Part shown: positions 16,695 through 26,482 of the stretch, piece by piece
Numbering within the stretch: the first letter of the stretch is position 1
Layout: every line of letters starts with the position of its first letter
NCBI RefSeq assembly: GCF_003583985.1
Contig: NZ_QXML01000002.1
Span: 310,001 to 374,000, forward strand
Reading direction: 5' to 3'
From: Algoriphagus lacus
GTDB taxonomy: Bacteria > Bacteroidota > Bacteroidia > Cytophagales > Cyclobacteriaceae
DNA length: 64,000 nucleotides
Notes under the pieces: generated by a model
Databases searched by the model: none
Told to the model about the DNA's origin: nothing
What the model saw: the letters and a program-made list of their open reading frames with translations, nothing else
Translations under genes and position numbers: made by a program

Positions 16695-18926
16695 TTATCT
16701 TCCCCCTGCAGGTAAACTTCTCAACCAGAAGTTTTTCATGGTTTCCCTTAAGTGAAGTGAAGTGTTTTCCCGTTCATTGATGCTGTGCGAACGCATTGGA
16801 TAGGACATCATGGAAAATGGTTTGTTGTATTTGATCAGTTTGTCCACCAGCATTTCAAAACTTTGATAGTGCACATTATCGTCGGCTGTGCCGTGAATGA
16901 TCATGAGTTCCCCCTGTAAATTCTCTGCATAGGTAATCGGAGATCCTTTGATGTATCCTTCTTCATTGTCCTCCAAAAGTCCCATGTACCGCTCCTGATA
17001 GGTGGCATCATAGAGCCGTTGGTCTGACACAAAGGCCAAGGCCAAACCCGCCTTGTAAACTTCAGGAAAGCGGAACATCAAATTCAGCGTCATCTGTCCG
17101 CCGCCACTCCATCCCCAGGATCCGACCCGGGCAGGATCTATGAAATTGTAGGTTTTCAGCACTTTTTCCACTGCCGCCTTTTGGTCGTAAGACGCCAGGA
17201 TTCCAATTTGTCCATAGATCGATTTTCGCCAATCGCGGCCTCTTGGGGTTTTGGTACCACGGTTGTCGATGCTGATGACAACATAGCCCAAGTCAGCCAT
17301 GTAGTGATGCCACAAGTCACCGTCCGCCCAGTTATCCTGAACAGTTGAACTGGCAGGTTCACCATAGACATAAGCTAAGAGTGGGTATTTTTTGCTGGGG
17401 TCAAAATCTTTGGGTTTGATCATCCAGCCATCCAGGATCACCTCACCGATGTCCACTTTGAAAAACTCTTTGGGGTTCAATCCCAAAGCGACAACCTTGG
17501 ATTTTAGCTCTTTATTTTCCTCCAAAACGCGGACAGTTTCATGCTTTGGCAGACTGACTAGGGAATAAACTGGCGGCGTTGTGGTGTTTTGAAACGTGTG
17601 GATGGCAAATTTGGAATCGGTCGAAATCTGATAGGCATTTTGCCCGGAAAGATTCATTGGGGTGATTCGTTCGGCTTTCCCGATTTTGGTCAGGGAACTG
17701 CGATAAAGGTAACGTTGGGTGAAATTGTCAGGGGAAGCGATGTAATACACATATCCGCTGGCGGGATCGATGTGGCTGATCCTCTCTACATCAAACTCTC
17801 CCTCGGTCACCAATTCCACATTTTTTCCATCCCGGGATACTTTGTACAAGTGCAACCAACCATCCCGTTCGCTGGTCCAAGTGAAGGATTTCTCCCCGTC
17901 CAGCCATCGAATATTGTCATGCACATCCAGAAAGGCTGAATCTTCTTCAACCAGGATTTTGGACAGGGCTAAGTTTTGGATATTGCCTACCCAAACCGTG
18001 TTTTGGTTTTGCCGCCGATTCAATTGCTGAACCATCACTTCCTGGGAATTTGGGATGAATTCCATTCTTGCCAGGTAATTGTTTCTCGGATCGCCGGGGA
18101 AATCAAACCACTTGGTTTGTCCGCCTTCGCTGGAAACTACGCCGATTTTTACTGCGGAGAGCGTATGTCCGACTTTCGGATAAGGCAGGGGAATAGGCTT
18201 GGAATAGATGGAGTCAATGTTGTCTATCAGATAAAATGTGCCCACGCCTTTGGTGTCTGACTGCCAATAGGCGATATTTTTTCCGTCAGGACTCCATCTA
18301 AATCCATCTCTGCAATCCAACTCTTCTTCATAGACCCAGTCAAAGGTGCCGTTGATGATGTCTTTGTCGCCATCAGAAGTGATTTGAGTTATTTTTCCAG
18401 AGGATAGCGTTTCCACGAAAATGTTGTTTTCGCTCACATAGGCCACTCGGCTTGCGTCCGGAGAAAACTTGGCAAACATCAAGGTGGTCGCAGGAATTCC
18501 CTTGCCCAACTGGCTCAGTTTGCGGGTTTTCAAGTCCAATACCCAATAATCACCCCGAGTGTGGTATCTCCATACTTTTCGGGTGTTGGTGAAGATCAGT
18601 AGTTTGGTGTTGTCCTCAGACCAGTGGTAGTCTGCTACAGACAGTGGTTTGCTTTCTCCGGCTGGGGTTAACTCTTCAGCAGAAATCAGTATGGATCGAG
18701 TGCCTTTGACCGCATCATATCTGACGATGTCGTCTCCGTTCACTCTGGTACTTTTCTCGATGCTGGAGTACCCGGTTCCGTCTTTCATCCAACGGATTGG
18801 GCCGAATCGCTTTTGAGCATAGACTCCGTTTTTATAAATGTCAGCGAGGGTCAGTTCAGTTTGGGAGAATATTTCACTTAGAGAACCAAAGAAAAAAATG
18901 ATCCCAACGAATATGCATTTCTTCAT
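16695..18926 (-). CDS. Dipeptidyl peptidase IV-like serine peptidase (S9B)
   Basis: A 743-aa exported prolyl dipeptidyl peptidase. Signal peptide residues 1-21, then the eight-bladed DPPIV_N propeller with the Glu motif DWVYEEEL that binds the substrate N-terminus, and a C-terminal alpha/beta hydrolase. The nucleophile is S607 in GWSGGG, with D683 or D682 (HGTADDNVH) and H714 (MRSHS) completing the triad. The usual motif is GWSYGG; here the Tyr after Ser is Gly. Length is normal. It likely feeds dipeptides to the cell, with the Xaa-Pro aminopeptidase downstream. Confidence 0.93.
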   Translation of the reverse strand: MKKCIFVGIIFFFGSLSEIFSQTELTLADIYKNGVYAQKRFGPIRWMKDGTGYSSIEKSTRVNGDDIVRYDAVKGTRSILISAEELTPAGESKPLSVADYHWSEDNTKLLIFTNTRKVWRYHTRGDYWVLDLKTRKLSQLGKGIPATTLMFAKFSPDASRVAYVSENNIFVETLSSGKITQITSDGDKDIINGTFDWVYEEELDCRDGFRWSPDGKNIAYWQSDTKGVGTFYLIDNIDSIYSKPIPLPYPKVGHTLSAVKIGVVSSEGGQTKWFDFPGDPRNNYLARMEFIPNSQEVMVQQLNRRQNQNTVWVGNIQNLALSKILVEEDSAFLDVHDNIRWLDGEKSFTWTSERDGWLHLYKVSRDGKNVELVTEGEFDVERISHIDPASGYVYYIASPDNFTQRYLYRSSLTKIGKAERITPMNLSGQNAYQISTDSKFAIHTFQNTTTPPVYSLVSLPKHETVRVLEENKELKSKVVALGLNPKEFFKVDIGEVILDGWMIKPKDFDPSKKYPLLAYVYGEPASSTVQDNWADGDLWHHYMADLGYVVISIDNRGTKTPRGRDWRKSIYGQIGILASYDQKAAVEKVLKTYNFIDPARVGSWGWSGGGQMTLNLMFRFPEVYKAGLALAFVSDQRLYDATYQERYMGLLEDNEEGYIKGSPITYAENLQGELMIIHGTADDNVHYQSFEMLVDKLIKYNKPFSMMSYPMRSHSINERENTSLHLRETMKNFWLRSLPAGGR

Positions 18927-19118
18927 TATATGCTTTTTGTTAATTCAATTAATAAAAGATTTATATAATAGAAAATCATTTCTCTTTATTAAAAGTGAAA
19001 TAATTTCCACTCAAATAAAGATTGATAAATCAAGGTGATTAGAATTGAATTGTGAAATGCAATTCTCAAAGGGCGTTGAAGAAAAGAAGTAGGTCCTAAG
19101 ACAAATGGAAGTTTCCTT

Positions 19119-19994
19119 CTAACTGGCAGTTTTTAGGATGTTTTTTCGAAATTCCAGAGGTGTCATACCGGTTACACTTTTAAAATGCTTGTGAAAGTTT
19201 GACAAATTATTGTAACCGCAATGAAAGCAGCATTCAGAGGTATTGAAATCATCTTGTGAAATTAATCGGCAAGCATTTGCAATTCTAACCTCAATCAAGA
19301 ACCTGGAAAAGGTCTTTTGACTTTTATACTTAAAAAAACGGCAGAAGGCAGTGGGAGACATGTTTACCAAATCTGCAACCTGCTGTAAAGTGATTTTTTC
19401 ACTGTAGTTGTTCCTCACAAATTCAAACACCATATTAATTTTGGGGATGTTTTCTTGTACCGTTCGAATTGGGACCCCAAGGCATGAAATAAAATCTAGA
19501 TTGTTGTCTTTTGAAATGCATTCAAGGATTTCAAGCAAGCCTAGGAATTTCTCGAAAGAATTTTTTTCCGGTAATGAGTTTAGTTTTTGACTGATTGGGA
19601 TTTGTTTCCCTTCGGATACCCGAATTCCGTATACGGCGACATCAATTAGCTTTTTTATGGCATAGGCTTCGGGTATGTCGTTTAACGCGTTTTTTAATAC
19701 ATCCTGGTTGAAAAAGACAGAAATTGCTCTGGCTTTTTTTTGACCACTGTTTTGAAATTCATTCTCGCTGTTTCTAAAAACATGAGGCAAATTTTTACCA
19801 AACATGTACACTTCTCCTTTTTTGAATTGGATGACACTATCCGAAACGAACAGAGATCCGCCACCCTCGAGAATCAGGGTGATCTGAAATTCCTCATGGA
19901 AATGAATAGGCTCAAAGAAATTTTCCAAATCCCAACACTCTACCCTAATTGTTTCTTCCTTTAGCCTCGGCACTTTAAAATGAAGGGGATGCAT
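19119..19994 (-). CDS. AraC family transcriptional regulator
   Basis: A 291-aa regulator. The N-terminal cupin-like sensor (about residues 15-110; FFEPIHFHEEFQITLILEGG, KKGEVYMFGKNLPHVF) precedes a two-HTH AraC domain at about 190-288 (ITLQQVADLVNMSPTAFCRF; CGYNNLSNFHKHFKSVTGMT). It is divergent from the L-serine ammonia-lyase gene with about 207 bases between starts, so it may control that gene, but no operator was recognised. Confidence 0.88.
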   Translation of the reverse strand: MHPLHFKVPRLKEETIRVECWDLENFFEPIHFHEEFQITLILEGGGSLFVSDSVIQFKKGEVYMFGKNLPHVFRNSENEFQNSGQKKARAISVFFNQDVLKNALNDIPEAYAIKKLIDVAVYGIRVSEGKQIPISQKLNSLPEKNSFEKFLGLLEILECISKDNNLDFISCLGVPIRTVQENIPKINMVFEFVRNNYSEKITLQQVADLVNMSPTAFCRFFKYKSQKTFSRFLIEVRIANACRLISQDDFNTSECCFHCGYNNLSNFHKHFKSVTGMTPLEFRKNILKTAS

Positions 19995-20201
19995 AGAAGA
20001 TGAATTTTAAGATGAGAAAAAACGATTATTCACTGGTAAAATAATGTAGTATTAATCTACTTTTAATGGGTATAATTAGCAATAATGGAAAAAAAAGATT
20101 CTCGTTAATGTTAAGATAGTACACATATCTGGCAAAATTTAATACTTGAAAAAGTCGATTTTCCACCTAAATTTATTAGTATACTCTAAAGAAATTACCT
20201 A

Positions 20202-21770
20202 ATGAATTATCCAAGCATTTTTAATGATGTAATCGGACCGGTGATGAGAGGTCCTTCAAGCTCGCACTGTGCTGCTTCTTTGAGAATAGGGAGGATTTGC
20301 CATGACATCATGGATGGAAGGATATCTGAGATCGAAATCGATTTTGATCCCAACGGTTCATTGGCTACCACGCACAAAGAACAGGGATCAGACATGGGAT
20401 TGTTTGGAGGTTTTTTGGGCTGGGAAGCGTATGACGAAAGATTGGTTGACTCCGAAATGCATATTGGTGCTGCAGGAATCCGAATAAAAATCAACATCCG
20501 GGATATTCAGGCAGAGCATCCGAATACCTACCAAATTACTTTGAAGAATCCTTGGGAAACCCATCAGGTAATAGCCATTTCCACCGGAGGCGGGATGATT
20601 GAAGTGATTGAAATTGACAAGGCTAAAGTTTCTCTGGCTGGGGACTGCTTTGTCACTCTGATCTACTCTTCGGATTTGCAAAAAGTGAGTCATTACCTCG
20701 AGCAGGCCGGATTGGGGGATGAAATGGAAATCCATGCAAAGGACAGGAATTTTGTTGCTGTAAAAACTCAGGCGTTTCTGGATAAGGCGATTCTTGAGGA
20801 GCTGAAAGAAATTGAAGGAGTCACTTCCATCAAACAGATCAAACCTGTTTTGCCAGTCTTGACCCGAAAAAACTCCGTCGTTCCATTCATTACTTGCGAT
20901 GAGATGCTCGCTTATAATGAAGATAAGAAATTGAGCCTTTGGGAATTGGCTGTGCGGTATGAAAGCATGCGAGGGAATATTTCTGAGGAAGAGGTGCTTT
21001 CTAAAATGGACGACATCCGGATAATCCTGAAAAATGCCGTGGAAACCGGTTTGAAGGGGACAAAATTTGAAGACCGGATTTTGGGACCACAGTCGGTGAA
21101 ATTCAAATCCATGATGGAGGATAAAAAGCTTGTGGATGGGAATGTCTTGAACCGAATTATCATGTACGTATCCGCTATCATGGAGGTGAAGAGTTCCATG
21201 GGAGTGATTGTCGCCGCGCCGACAGCCGGATCTTGTGGCGCGATGCCAGGAGCAGTACTAGGAGTAGCCGATTCCTTGGGACTTTCGGATGAGGAAACTG
21301 TAAAAGCCTTGATGATTGCCGGATTGATCGGAGTATTTATCGCTGCACATTCCACTTTTGCTGCGGAGGTAGGAGGTTGTCAGGCCGAATGCGGTTCAGG
21401 TTCTACCATGGCAGCTGCGGCTATTGTCTATTTGGCAGGAGGAAATATAAACCAAAGCATTTGTGCTGCTTCCATGGCTTTGCAAAGTGCGCTGGGAATG
21501 ATCTGTGATCCCATCGGAAATCGAGTGGAAGCACCATGCCTCAACAGGAATGTGATGGCAGCATCCAATGCGCTTTCCTGCGCAAACATGGCCTTGGCGG
21601 ATTACGACCATTTGATTCCGTTAGACCAGGTGATTGAGACCATGTATGAAGTGGGAAAAAGTATCCCCAATACCTTGAGATGCACAAATCTAGGAGGGCT
21701 TTCCATTACCAAAGCCGCAAAAGAAATTGAGTTAAAGTTGGGGCAGAAGCAGTTTTATAAAAGCTGCTAA
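20202..21770 (+). CDS. sdaA: L-serine ammonia-lyase, iron-sulfur dependent
   Basis: A 522-aa single-chain L-serine dehydratase converting L-serine to pyruvate and ammonia with a [4Fe-4S] cluster. The beta domain opens with IGPVMRGPSSSHCAA, followed by an ACT-like region (LEELKEIEGVTSIKQIKPV). The alpha domain has the cluster region PTAGSCGAMPGA, GGCQAECGSGSTMA and ICDPIGNRVEAPCLNR. It is somewhat longer than E. coli SdaA, owing to the ACT-like segment between domains. It ends at a hairpin terminator. Confidence 0.94.
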   Translation: MNYPSIFNDVIGPVMRGPSSSHCAASLRIGRICHDIMDGRISEIEIDFDPNGSLATTHKEQGSDMGLFGGFLGWEAYDERLVDSEMHIGAAGIRIKINIRDIQAEHPNTYQITLKNPWETHQVIAISTGGGMIEVIEIDKAKVSLAGDCFVTLIYSSDLQKVSHYLEQAGLGDEMEIHAKDRNFVAVKTQAFLDKAILEELKEIEGVTSIKQIKPVLPVLTRKNSVVPFITCDEMLAYNEDKKLSLWELAVRYESMRGNISEEEVLSKMDDIRIILKNAVETGLKGTKFEDRILGPQSVKFKSMMEDKKLVDGNVLNRIIMYVSAIMEVKSSMGVIVAAPTAGSCGAMPGAVLGVADSLGLSDEETVKALMIAGLIGVFIAAHSTFAAEVGGCQAECGSGSTMAAAAIVYLAGGNINQSICAASMALQSALGMICDPIGNRVEAPCLNRNVMAASNALSCANMALADYDHLIPLDQVIETMYEVGKSIPNTLRCTNLGGLSITKAAKEIELKLGQKQFYKSC

Positions 21771-21853
21771 TATTCCATTTTAAAAGAGTTTTTGCCTTTC
21801 AACCTAGTCTGTGATCTATTGGGAAAGTAATAATTCCACCACCTTAACCATAT

Positions 21854-21881
21854 AAAAAGGGCTGCCTATAGGCAGCCTTTT
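21854..21881. terminator. Bidirectional terminator between sdaA and the 21.9-33 kb block
   Basis: AAAAGGGCTGCC and GGCAGCCTTTT pair around TATA with one bulged G. A-run and T-run flank it on both sides; it separates convergent genes. Confidence 0.8.
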
Positions 21882-21938
21882 CCCATTCTCTATCTAGTTA
21901 TTTCATTTAATCCAAGTTCATTTTTCAAATCGGTTGGA

Positions 21939-24665
21939 CTACCAAGTTGGACTCTCACCCAATTGATGTATTGTATTCTGAATTAATCCCTCGACAGGAT
22001 TTCCTCTTTCATCTTTCATTCGGTATTGGATTTCCATACCCCAAGTAGGTTTGATATTCGGAATGGTCAGTTTTAACGTCTTGCCGTCTTTTTCCAATTC
22101 CACTTTAGTTACAGCCAAAGTCTGTTCATTTAAGTGTTTGGATCCATATTTTCTGGACCGAAGAAGATCCCAGGTTTTTACAGTGAATTGGGAAGTATTC
22201 TGAATGGTCGCAGCATCAAGTTTGTCCGTGAAAGTCAATTTCATTCCGTTTTTGGTGGCTTGGATTCCAACCGGGATGACCATTGGCTTTTCCACCTTTC
22301 TGATTCTATAAAGGCCTCCCAATTGCGGTTGGGTAGAACCCCAAGCCGATAAACCGCAGAGGTAAAGTTGCCCATCACCGGGATTGAAGCGGCCCCGCAT
22401 CACGCCGGTGGAAAATCTGGGAACCGGTAATTCAAAAATCCCACCCTGTACTTGATTTCCGATTTTTTCAAAAGGAACCACAAAGACTTTTCCGTATCCA
22501 TAGGACAAGTTCAGTAGCTTACCATTTAATGCCCCCCACTTTTTACTGTCCACCCAAAGGAGTTCGGATGGAGATTGATCTCTTTCCCGATCTACCCAAA
22601 CCAAGGGCTGCTCCATTCCGGCCTCGGTGCTGTCGGCAGGCGGATTAAAGCCAAACATGTTTCCATAAAATCCTCCTTTCTTTACCCAATTGATCCGGTT
22701 CATGGGATTCCAATGTCCCTCCTGATCGGTTACGATGAAGGTGCCGTCCGGATTGATACAAACCCCGTTGGCTGCTCTGAAGCCAGTGGCAACGATTTCT
22801 GTTTTTTGGCCATCCTTGCTTACTTTAATCAAGGTTCCGTGCTGAGGCACCAAGGCTTCCCGGGCATGTCGGGCGCTTTTGGCGTAATAAAAATTCCCTT
22901 CCTTATCCACTTGAAGGCCCATGGCAAACTCGTGGAAGTGGTCGGTAACCATGTGGTCACTATTAAAAGCTTCATAAAAATCCGTTTCCTTATCTCCGTT
23001 GAAGTCGTGCAACTTCACCAGTTGATCCCGGCAGGTGACAAATATTTGTTCATTGATGACTTTAATTCCCAATGGCTGAAACAGGCCCGATGCGATTCGC
23101 TGCCAGGTGAGTTTGCCGGAGTTTTTCGTAAATCCTTCCACCAGCCATACATCGCCGTCTGTCGAACAGATCACTCCTTTATTGGTGTCTTTGAAAAAAT
23201 CCAATCCGCTCAATCGGAACTGATTTTTCCATGGACTGTCGAAAGGTGGATTCATGATGTCCACTTGAAAGGGTCCCTCTTGGGTTCCTGATTGAACCTC
23301 TGAGGTTAATTTTTGAGGATATCGGGCCGGACCACCTTTGATCAGAAGATCCAATGCCTCGGGAGGGCTGGAAGTTTTAGCGTACTGTGTGAGGCCTTTT
23401 ATTCCAGATTTCCCGATCAATAATTTGATTTTTATGGGCTTGGAAGGGGCCACTTCCATCACGATAAACCCACCTTGATCTTTCAAAACGGCACCTTCTC
23501 CAACCAGTGCAACAGAAGTGCCGCTTGGAGCCACTCGCATTTTCAGGGGCTTGTCTGAGGAAGAGATATTCAAAGTTCTCGTAAAAACAGGGAGGTTTTC
23601 CACAGTTTCCAATCCAAATGTCTCCAGAATTTTGGCAGTTCCTACCGTGTAGGAGATGATCACCCGATCCTTGTTTTGGTAGAGGCCCTTGTAATGAGCC
23701 CATTCCCGAGGAAGGGGTCCAAACTTTCTTTTGTCTCTTGCTTGGAAACGTGGGTCATCAAATTTCCCAGTCGCAGGATTGGCCCAAGCAGGTCCAACAG
23801 GGTTTGAAAAATGAAGGTCTCCTACTGTCCTGGGTGAAATATTGTGTTTGCCATTGAACAGAATCGCCTCCCAATCAATAAATTCCTCCCCTGTCCAGGC
23901 TCCGGCCACTCGCATCAAGTCGTGGTCAAACATCATCCAGGCTTTGCCTGAGGCTACCCCTCCAGTTCCCTGATCCAATCTGACTGCGATTCCTTTGTAG
24001 GCAAAGTTTGCTTTGACCAGGTTTTCATCCGGAAGTGGTGCCGGTCCTGATGATCGTTCCCTCGGTTGAGCATTCAATCCCACCAGTTCATAAGTGTTGA
24101 TTAAAAAATTGCCATAGTCCATTTCCGCCCATGGCTTAAATTCCTTGGGTGCCGGGCCTGTAGTCGTTCCGATTGGCAAACTGGCCAGATAGGTCGAATC
24201 GATTTCAATAAACTGACCGGGATTTTTTTCTTTGATGAAAGTCTCCCTCAGGTAATTGATGATGTCATATTTTTCAACAGGAGTAAGGTTGACCTGAGGA
24301 GGCATGGAACCATAGCCTCGGGTTAGGGTTTGGTAGATGGAATAAGGGTCTTTGCCTACCTTGAATTCATCTTTCCAAAATTTGAATGCATTGGGCATTG
24401 ATCCTTCCTGGTCGGGATTCCCATGGCAGTTGAAACAGATGTTGTTGTAAATGTGCTCGCCAGTCCGGATGGATTCATCCTGACGGTCACCCAAGGAGGT
24501 GAGGAGCCCTTTGTGATCGATGTTTTTTTCATACTCAGGAAGGTCAGATTCCTTGAGTGTAAATCCCACAGGTGATTCAGTTTCCTGATTTTTTGAATTT
24601 GGATTACAACCAAACAAAAACAGGGCTACCAATAGCGTATGTAAACTGAGGTCTATTTTCTTCAT
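21939..24665 (-). CDS. Cytochrome c / DUF6797 / beta-propeller lipoprotein
   Basis: A 908-aa periplasmic lipoprotein from the ATG at 24665 (a TTG at 24674 is also in frame). Lipobox FLFGC. A cytochrome c domain follows with haem motif CFNCH (about residues 77-81 of this start) and a probable axial Met in GYGSMPPQV. A middle region (about 190-380) with RVAGAWTGEEFIDW, NPVGPAWANPATG and DKRKFGPLPREWAHYKG matches DUF6797-type proteins. The rest is a sorbosone/glucose-dehydrogenase-like propeller (FRAANGVCINPDGTFIVTDQ, NWVKKGGFYG) and a C-terminal beta sandwich. It probably oxidises a sugar or alcohol and passes electrons to its haem. Last gene of the SusCD block. Confidence 0.8.
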   Translation of the reverse strand: MKKIDLSLHTLLVALFLFGCNPNSKNQETESPVGFTLKESDLPEYEKNIDHKGLLTSLGDRQDESIRTGEHIYNNICFNCHGNPDQEGSMPNAFKFWKDEFKVGKDPYSIYQTLTRGYGSMPPQVNLTPVEKYDIINYLRETFIKEKNPGQFIEIDSTYLASLPIGTTTGPAPKEFKPWAEMDYGNFLINTYELVGLNAQPRERSSGPAPLPDENLVKANFAYKGIAVRLDQGTGGVASGKAWMMFDHDLMRVAGAWTGEEFIDWEAILFNGKHNISPRTVGDLHFSNPVGPAWANPATGKFDDPRFQARDKRKFGPLPREWAHYKGLYQNKDRVIISYTVGTAKILETFGLETVENLPVFTRTLNISSSDKPLKMRVAPSGTSVALVGEGAVLKDQGGFIVMEVAPSKPIKIKLLIGKSGIKGLTQYAKTSSPPEALDLLIKGGPARYPQKLTSEVQSGTQEGPFQVDIMNPPFDSPWKNQFRLSGLDFFKDTNKGVICSTDGDVWLVEGFTKNSGKLTWQRIASGLFQPLGIKVINEQIFVTCRDQLVKLHDFNGDKETDFYEAFNSDHMVTDHFHEFAMGLQVDKEGNFYYAKSARHAREALVPQHGTLIKVSKDGQKTEIVATGFRAANGVCINPDGTFIVTDQEGHWNPMNRINWVKKGGFYGNMFGFNPPADSTEAGMEQPLVWVDRERDQSPSELLWVDSKKWGALNGKLLNLSYGYGKVFVVPFEKIGNQVQGGIFELPVPRFSTGVMRGRFNPGDGQLYLCGLSAWGSTQPQLGGLYRIRKVEKPMVIPVGIQATKNGMKLTFTDKLDAATIQNTSQFTVKTWDLLRSRKYGSKHLNEQTLAVTKVELEKDGKTLKLTIPNIKPTWGMEIQYRMKDERGNPVEGLIQNTIHQLGESPTW

Positions 24666-24732
24666 TTTTAGCAAATGGGTGTGTTGGCTAGGGTTAATTT
24701 ATTCAATTGATTCGAGATTAGGTCACTTATGA

Positions 24733-26322
24733 TCAATCGGGAATTTTCCCCCACCATGGTCCTTCATCCCGGATTTCGAGCCATAGTTTTTGCATTTTCG
24801 GGATCAGTTTCATCAAGGTGTCATATTCTACATTGGCCAAATCATTTTTTTGGGCCAAATCGGATTTGATATTATACAATTCAAATTCAGTTGGAACTGA
24901 TGTTTTTAGCCAATCCACAGCCAGATATTTGTTGGGTTTGTGCATTGTGGAAAAACTCCTACTGTCTGGCGAAAGCCTACCTACAAGCACATAATCTTGG
25001 TATCTCATGGCCATCTGAGCCATTCCGGGTAAATGAGAAGAGTCCAATAGATAAAACCAAATGGGTAGAACTTCCCTTTCATAGTCCTTATTTAGGAAGG
25101 CATTGAAAGCATTCGTCCCATCAAGTGGTCTATCCATTGGCAGAGGTACCCCTGCAAGTGTACAAAGGGTTGGAAGAAAGTCGGTTCCATTAAATAATTT
25201 GTCACTGACCGTTCCGGCAGGAATGTGTCCGGGCCATCTGATAAGTCCGGGAACTCGATGTCCTCCCTCGTAGGGGTATCTTTTCATGCCCCGTAATTCT
25301 CCGGGTGAACCAAAGCTTTTGTCTCGGATAGGATCTTCCCACTCTCCCTTTGATTCCAACAAAGTAACCGGATATTCCGGACCATTGTCACTGGTGAAAA
25401 TCACTAAAGTATTTTCTCTCAGCCCCTTTTCGTCCAAATAATCCATGAACTTCCCAAAGGTTTCATCCAATTGGGAGACCGTACCATAATATTCCTTTTG
25501 GTTGGGTGAAAGATCTTTTTTAGGTCGCGGAACTCCACCGTATTTTACGGTTTGCGACAGGCTTGCTACTTCTGAGTTATCGTATAATTCTGAAAATTTT
25601 GTAGGAGGATCAATTGGAGTATGAGGTTCATTACTGGAAATGATGATGAAAAAAGGTTTTTCTTGGTCCCTTACTTTTGAAATCCAGTTGGCAGCTTCAT
25701 TTGTAATTATGTCCACATACCAGCCTTCCAGCACTCCTGTAGGTTTCCCGTTTCGAATAAAATTATCCGGATTTTTAGGACCTGTATTGAAGGCATTTAC
25801 TGAGGTAGCAAGGGAATAATCAAAGCCCATTTGATTGACAGTGACTTCAGTAGAGGATTCAAGCTTGGATAAATGCCACTTTCCAAAAAATGCAGTTTCA
25901 TACCCCACAGTTTTGAGTAATTGGGGCAGCGTGATTTCGCCTTTGTTTAAGGTGGTGCCAAAAAAACCGGTAATGTTATAGAACCCGCTTCGATAGGCAT
26001 TCCGGCCAGTAAGGATGGACGCACGTGATGGAGAACATACGGTGCCAGCAGAATGCATGTCTGTCATCCGGACCCCTTCTTTTGCAAATTGGTCCAAATT
26101 AGGGGTCTTTATGATGGGATTACCGTAGCAAGCCAGGTCACCATAGCCCAAATCATCTGTCAGGAAAATGATGATGTTCGGTTTGGCAGGGTTTTCAGGA
26201 TTAATCTGAGCAAACCCATCCAACCAACAAAATCCAGATACTACCCATACAGCTAGCCAATGAAATACAGCTCTTGAGGATTTTCCGGATTTTGAATAAA
26301 GTTTTGTTTTCAACAGATTCAT
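24733..26322 (-). CDS. Sulfatase, exported (formylglycine type)
   Basis: A 529-aa S1-type sulfatase with a long signal peptide (cleavage near DGFAQ, residue 39). Metal-binding DDLGYGD lies at about 56-62 and the signature C-S-P-S-R at 96-100, so Cys96 is the formylglycine precursor. TGRNAYRSG, GKWHLS and SDNGPEYP are further active-site blocks. It sits between the unknown 577-aa gene and the cytochrome c/DUF6797 gene on the same strand, with 67 bases to the latter, suggesting joint action on a sulfated substrate. Not a close paralogue of the sulfatase at 139. Confidence 0.93.
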   Translation of the reverse strand: MNLLKTKLYSKSGKSSRAVFHWLAVWVVSGFCWLDGFAQINPENPAKPNIIIFLTDDLGYGDLACYGNPIIKTPNLDQFAKEGVRMTDMHSAGTVCSPSRASILTGRNAYRSGFYNITGFFGTTLNKGEITLPQLLKTVGYETAFFGKWHLSKLESSTEVTVNQMGFDYSLATSVNAFNTGPKNPDNFIRNGKPTGVLEGWYVDIITNEAANWISKVRDQEKPFFIIISSNEPHTPIDPPTKFSELYDNSEVASLSQTVKYGGVPRPKKDLSPNQKEYYGTVSQLDETFGKFMDYLDEKGLRENTLVIFTSDNGPEYPVTLLESKGEWEDPIRDKSFGSPGELRGMKRYPYEGGHRVPGLIRWPGHIPAGTVSDKLFNGTDFLPTLCTLAGVPLPMDRPLDGTNAFNAFLNKDYEREVLPIWFYLLDSSHLPGMAQMAMRYQDYVLVGRLSPDSRSFSTMHKPNKYLAVDWLKTSVPTEFELYNIKSDLAQKNDLANVEYDTLMKLIPKMQKLWLEIRDEGPWWGKIPD

Positions 26323-26482
26323 CAGGGGTTGATCAGGAATAAAATGACCGGTTATCAGAATTTCAACCTTTTAAGGTTTAAAATGATGAATTACGGCAAG
26401 GATTTTTTGGGTAAGAGACCGGATATGTAGTGCTTGTCCTATAGGCTTATTCCTTGGCGATATCCAGCAGATTTGCCAATAA

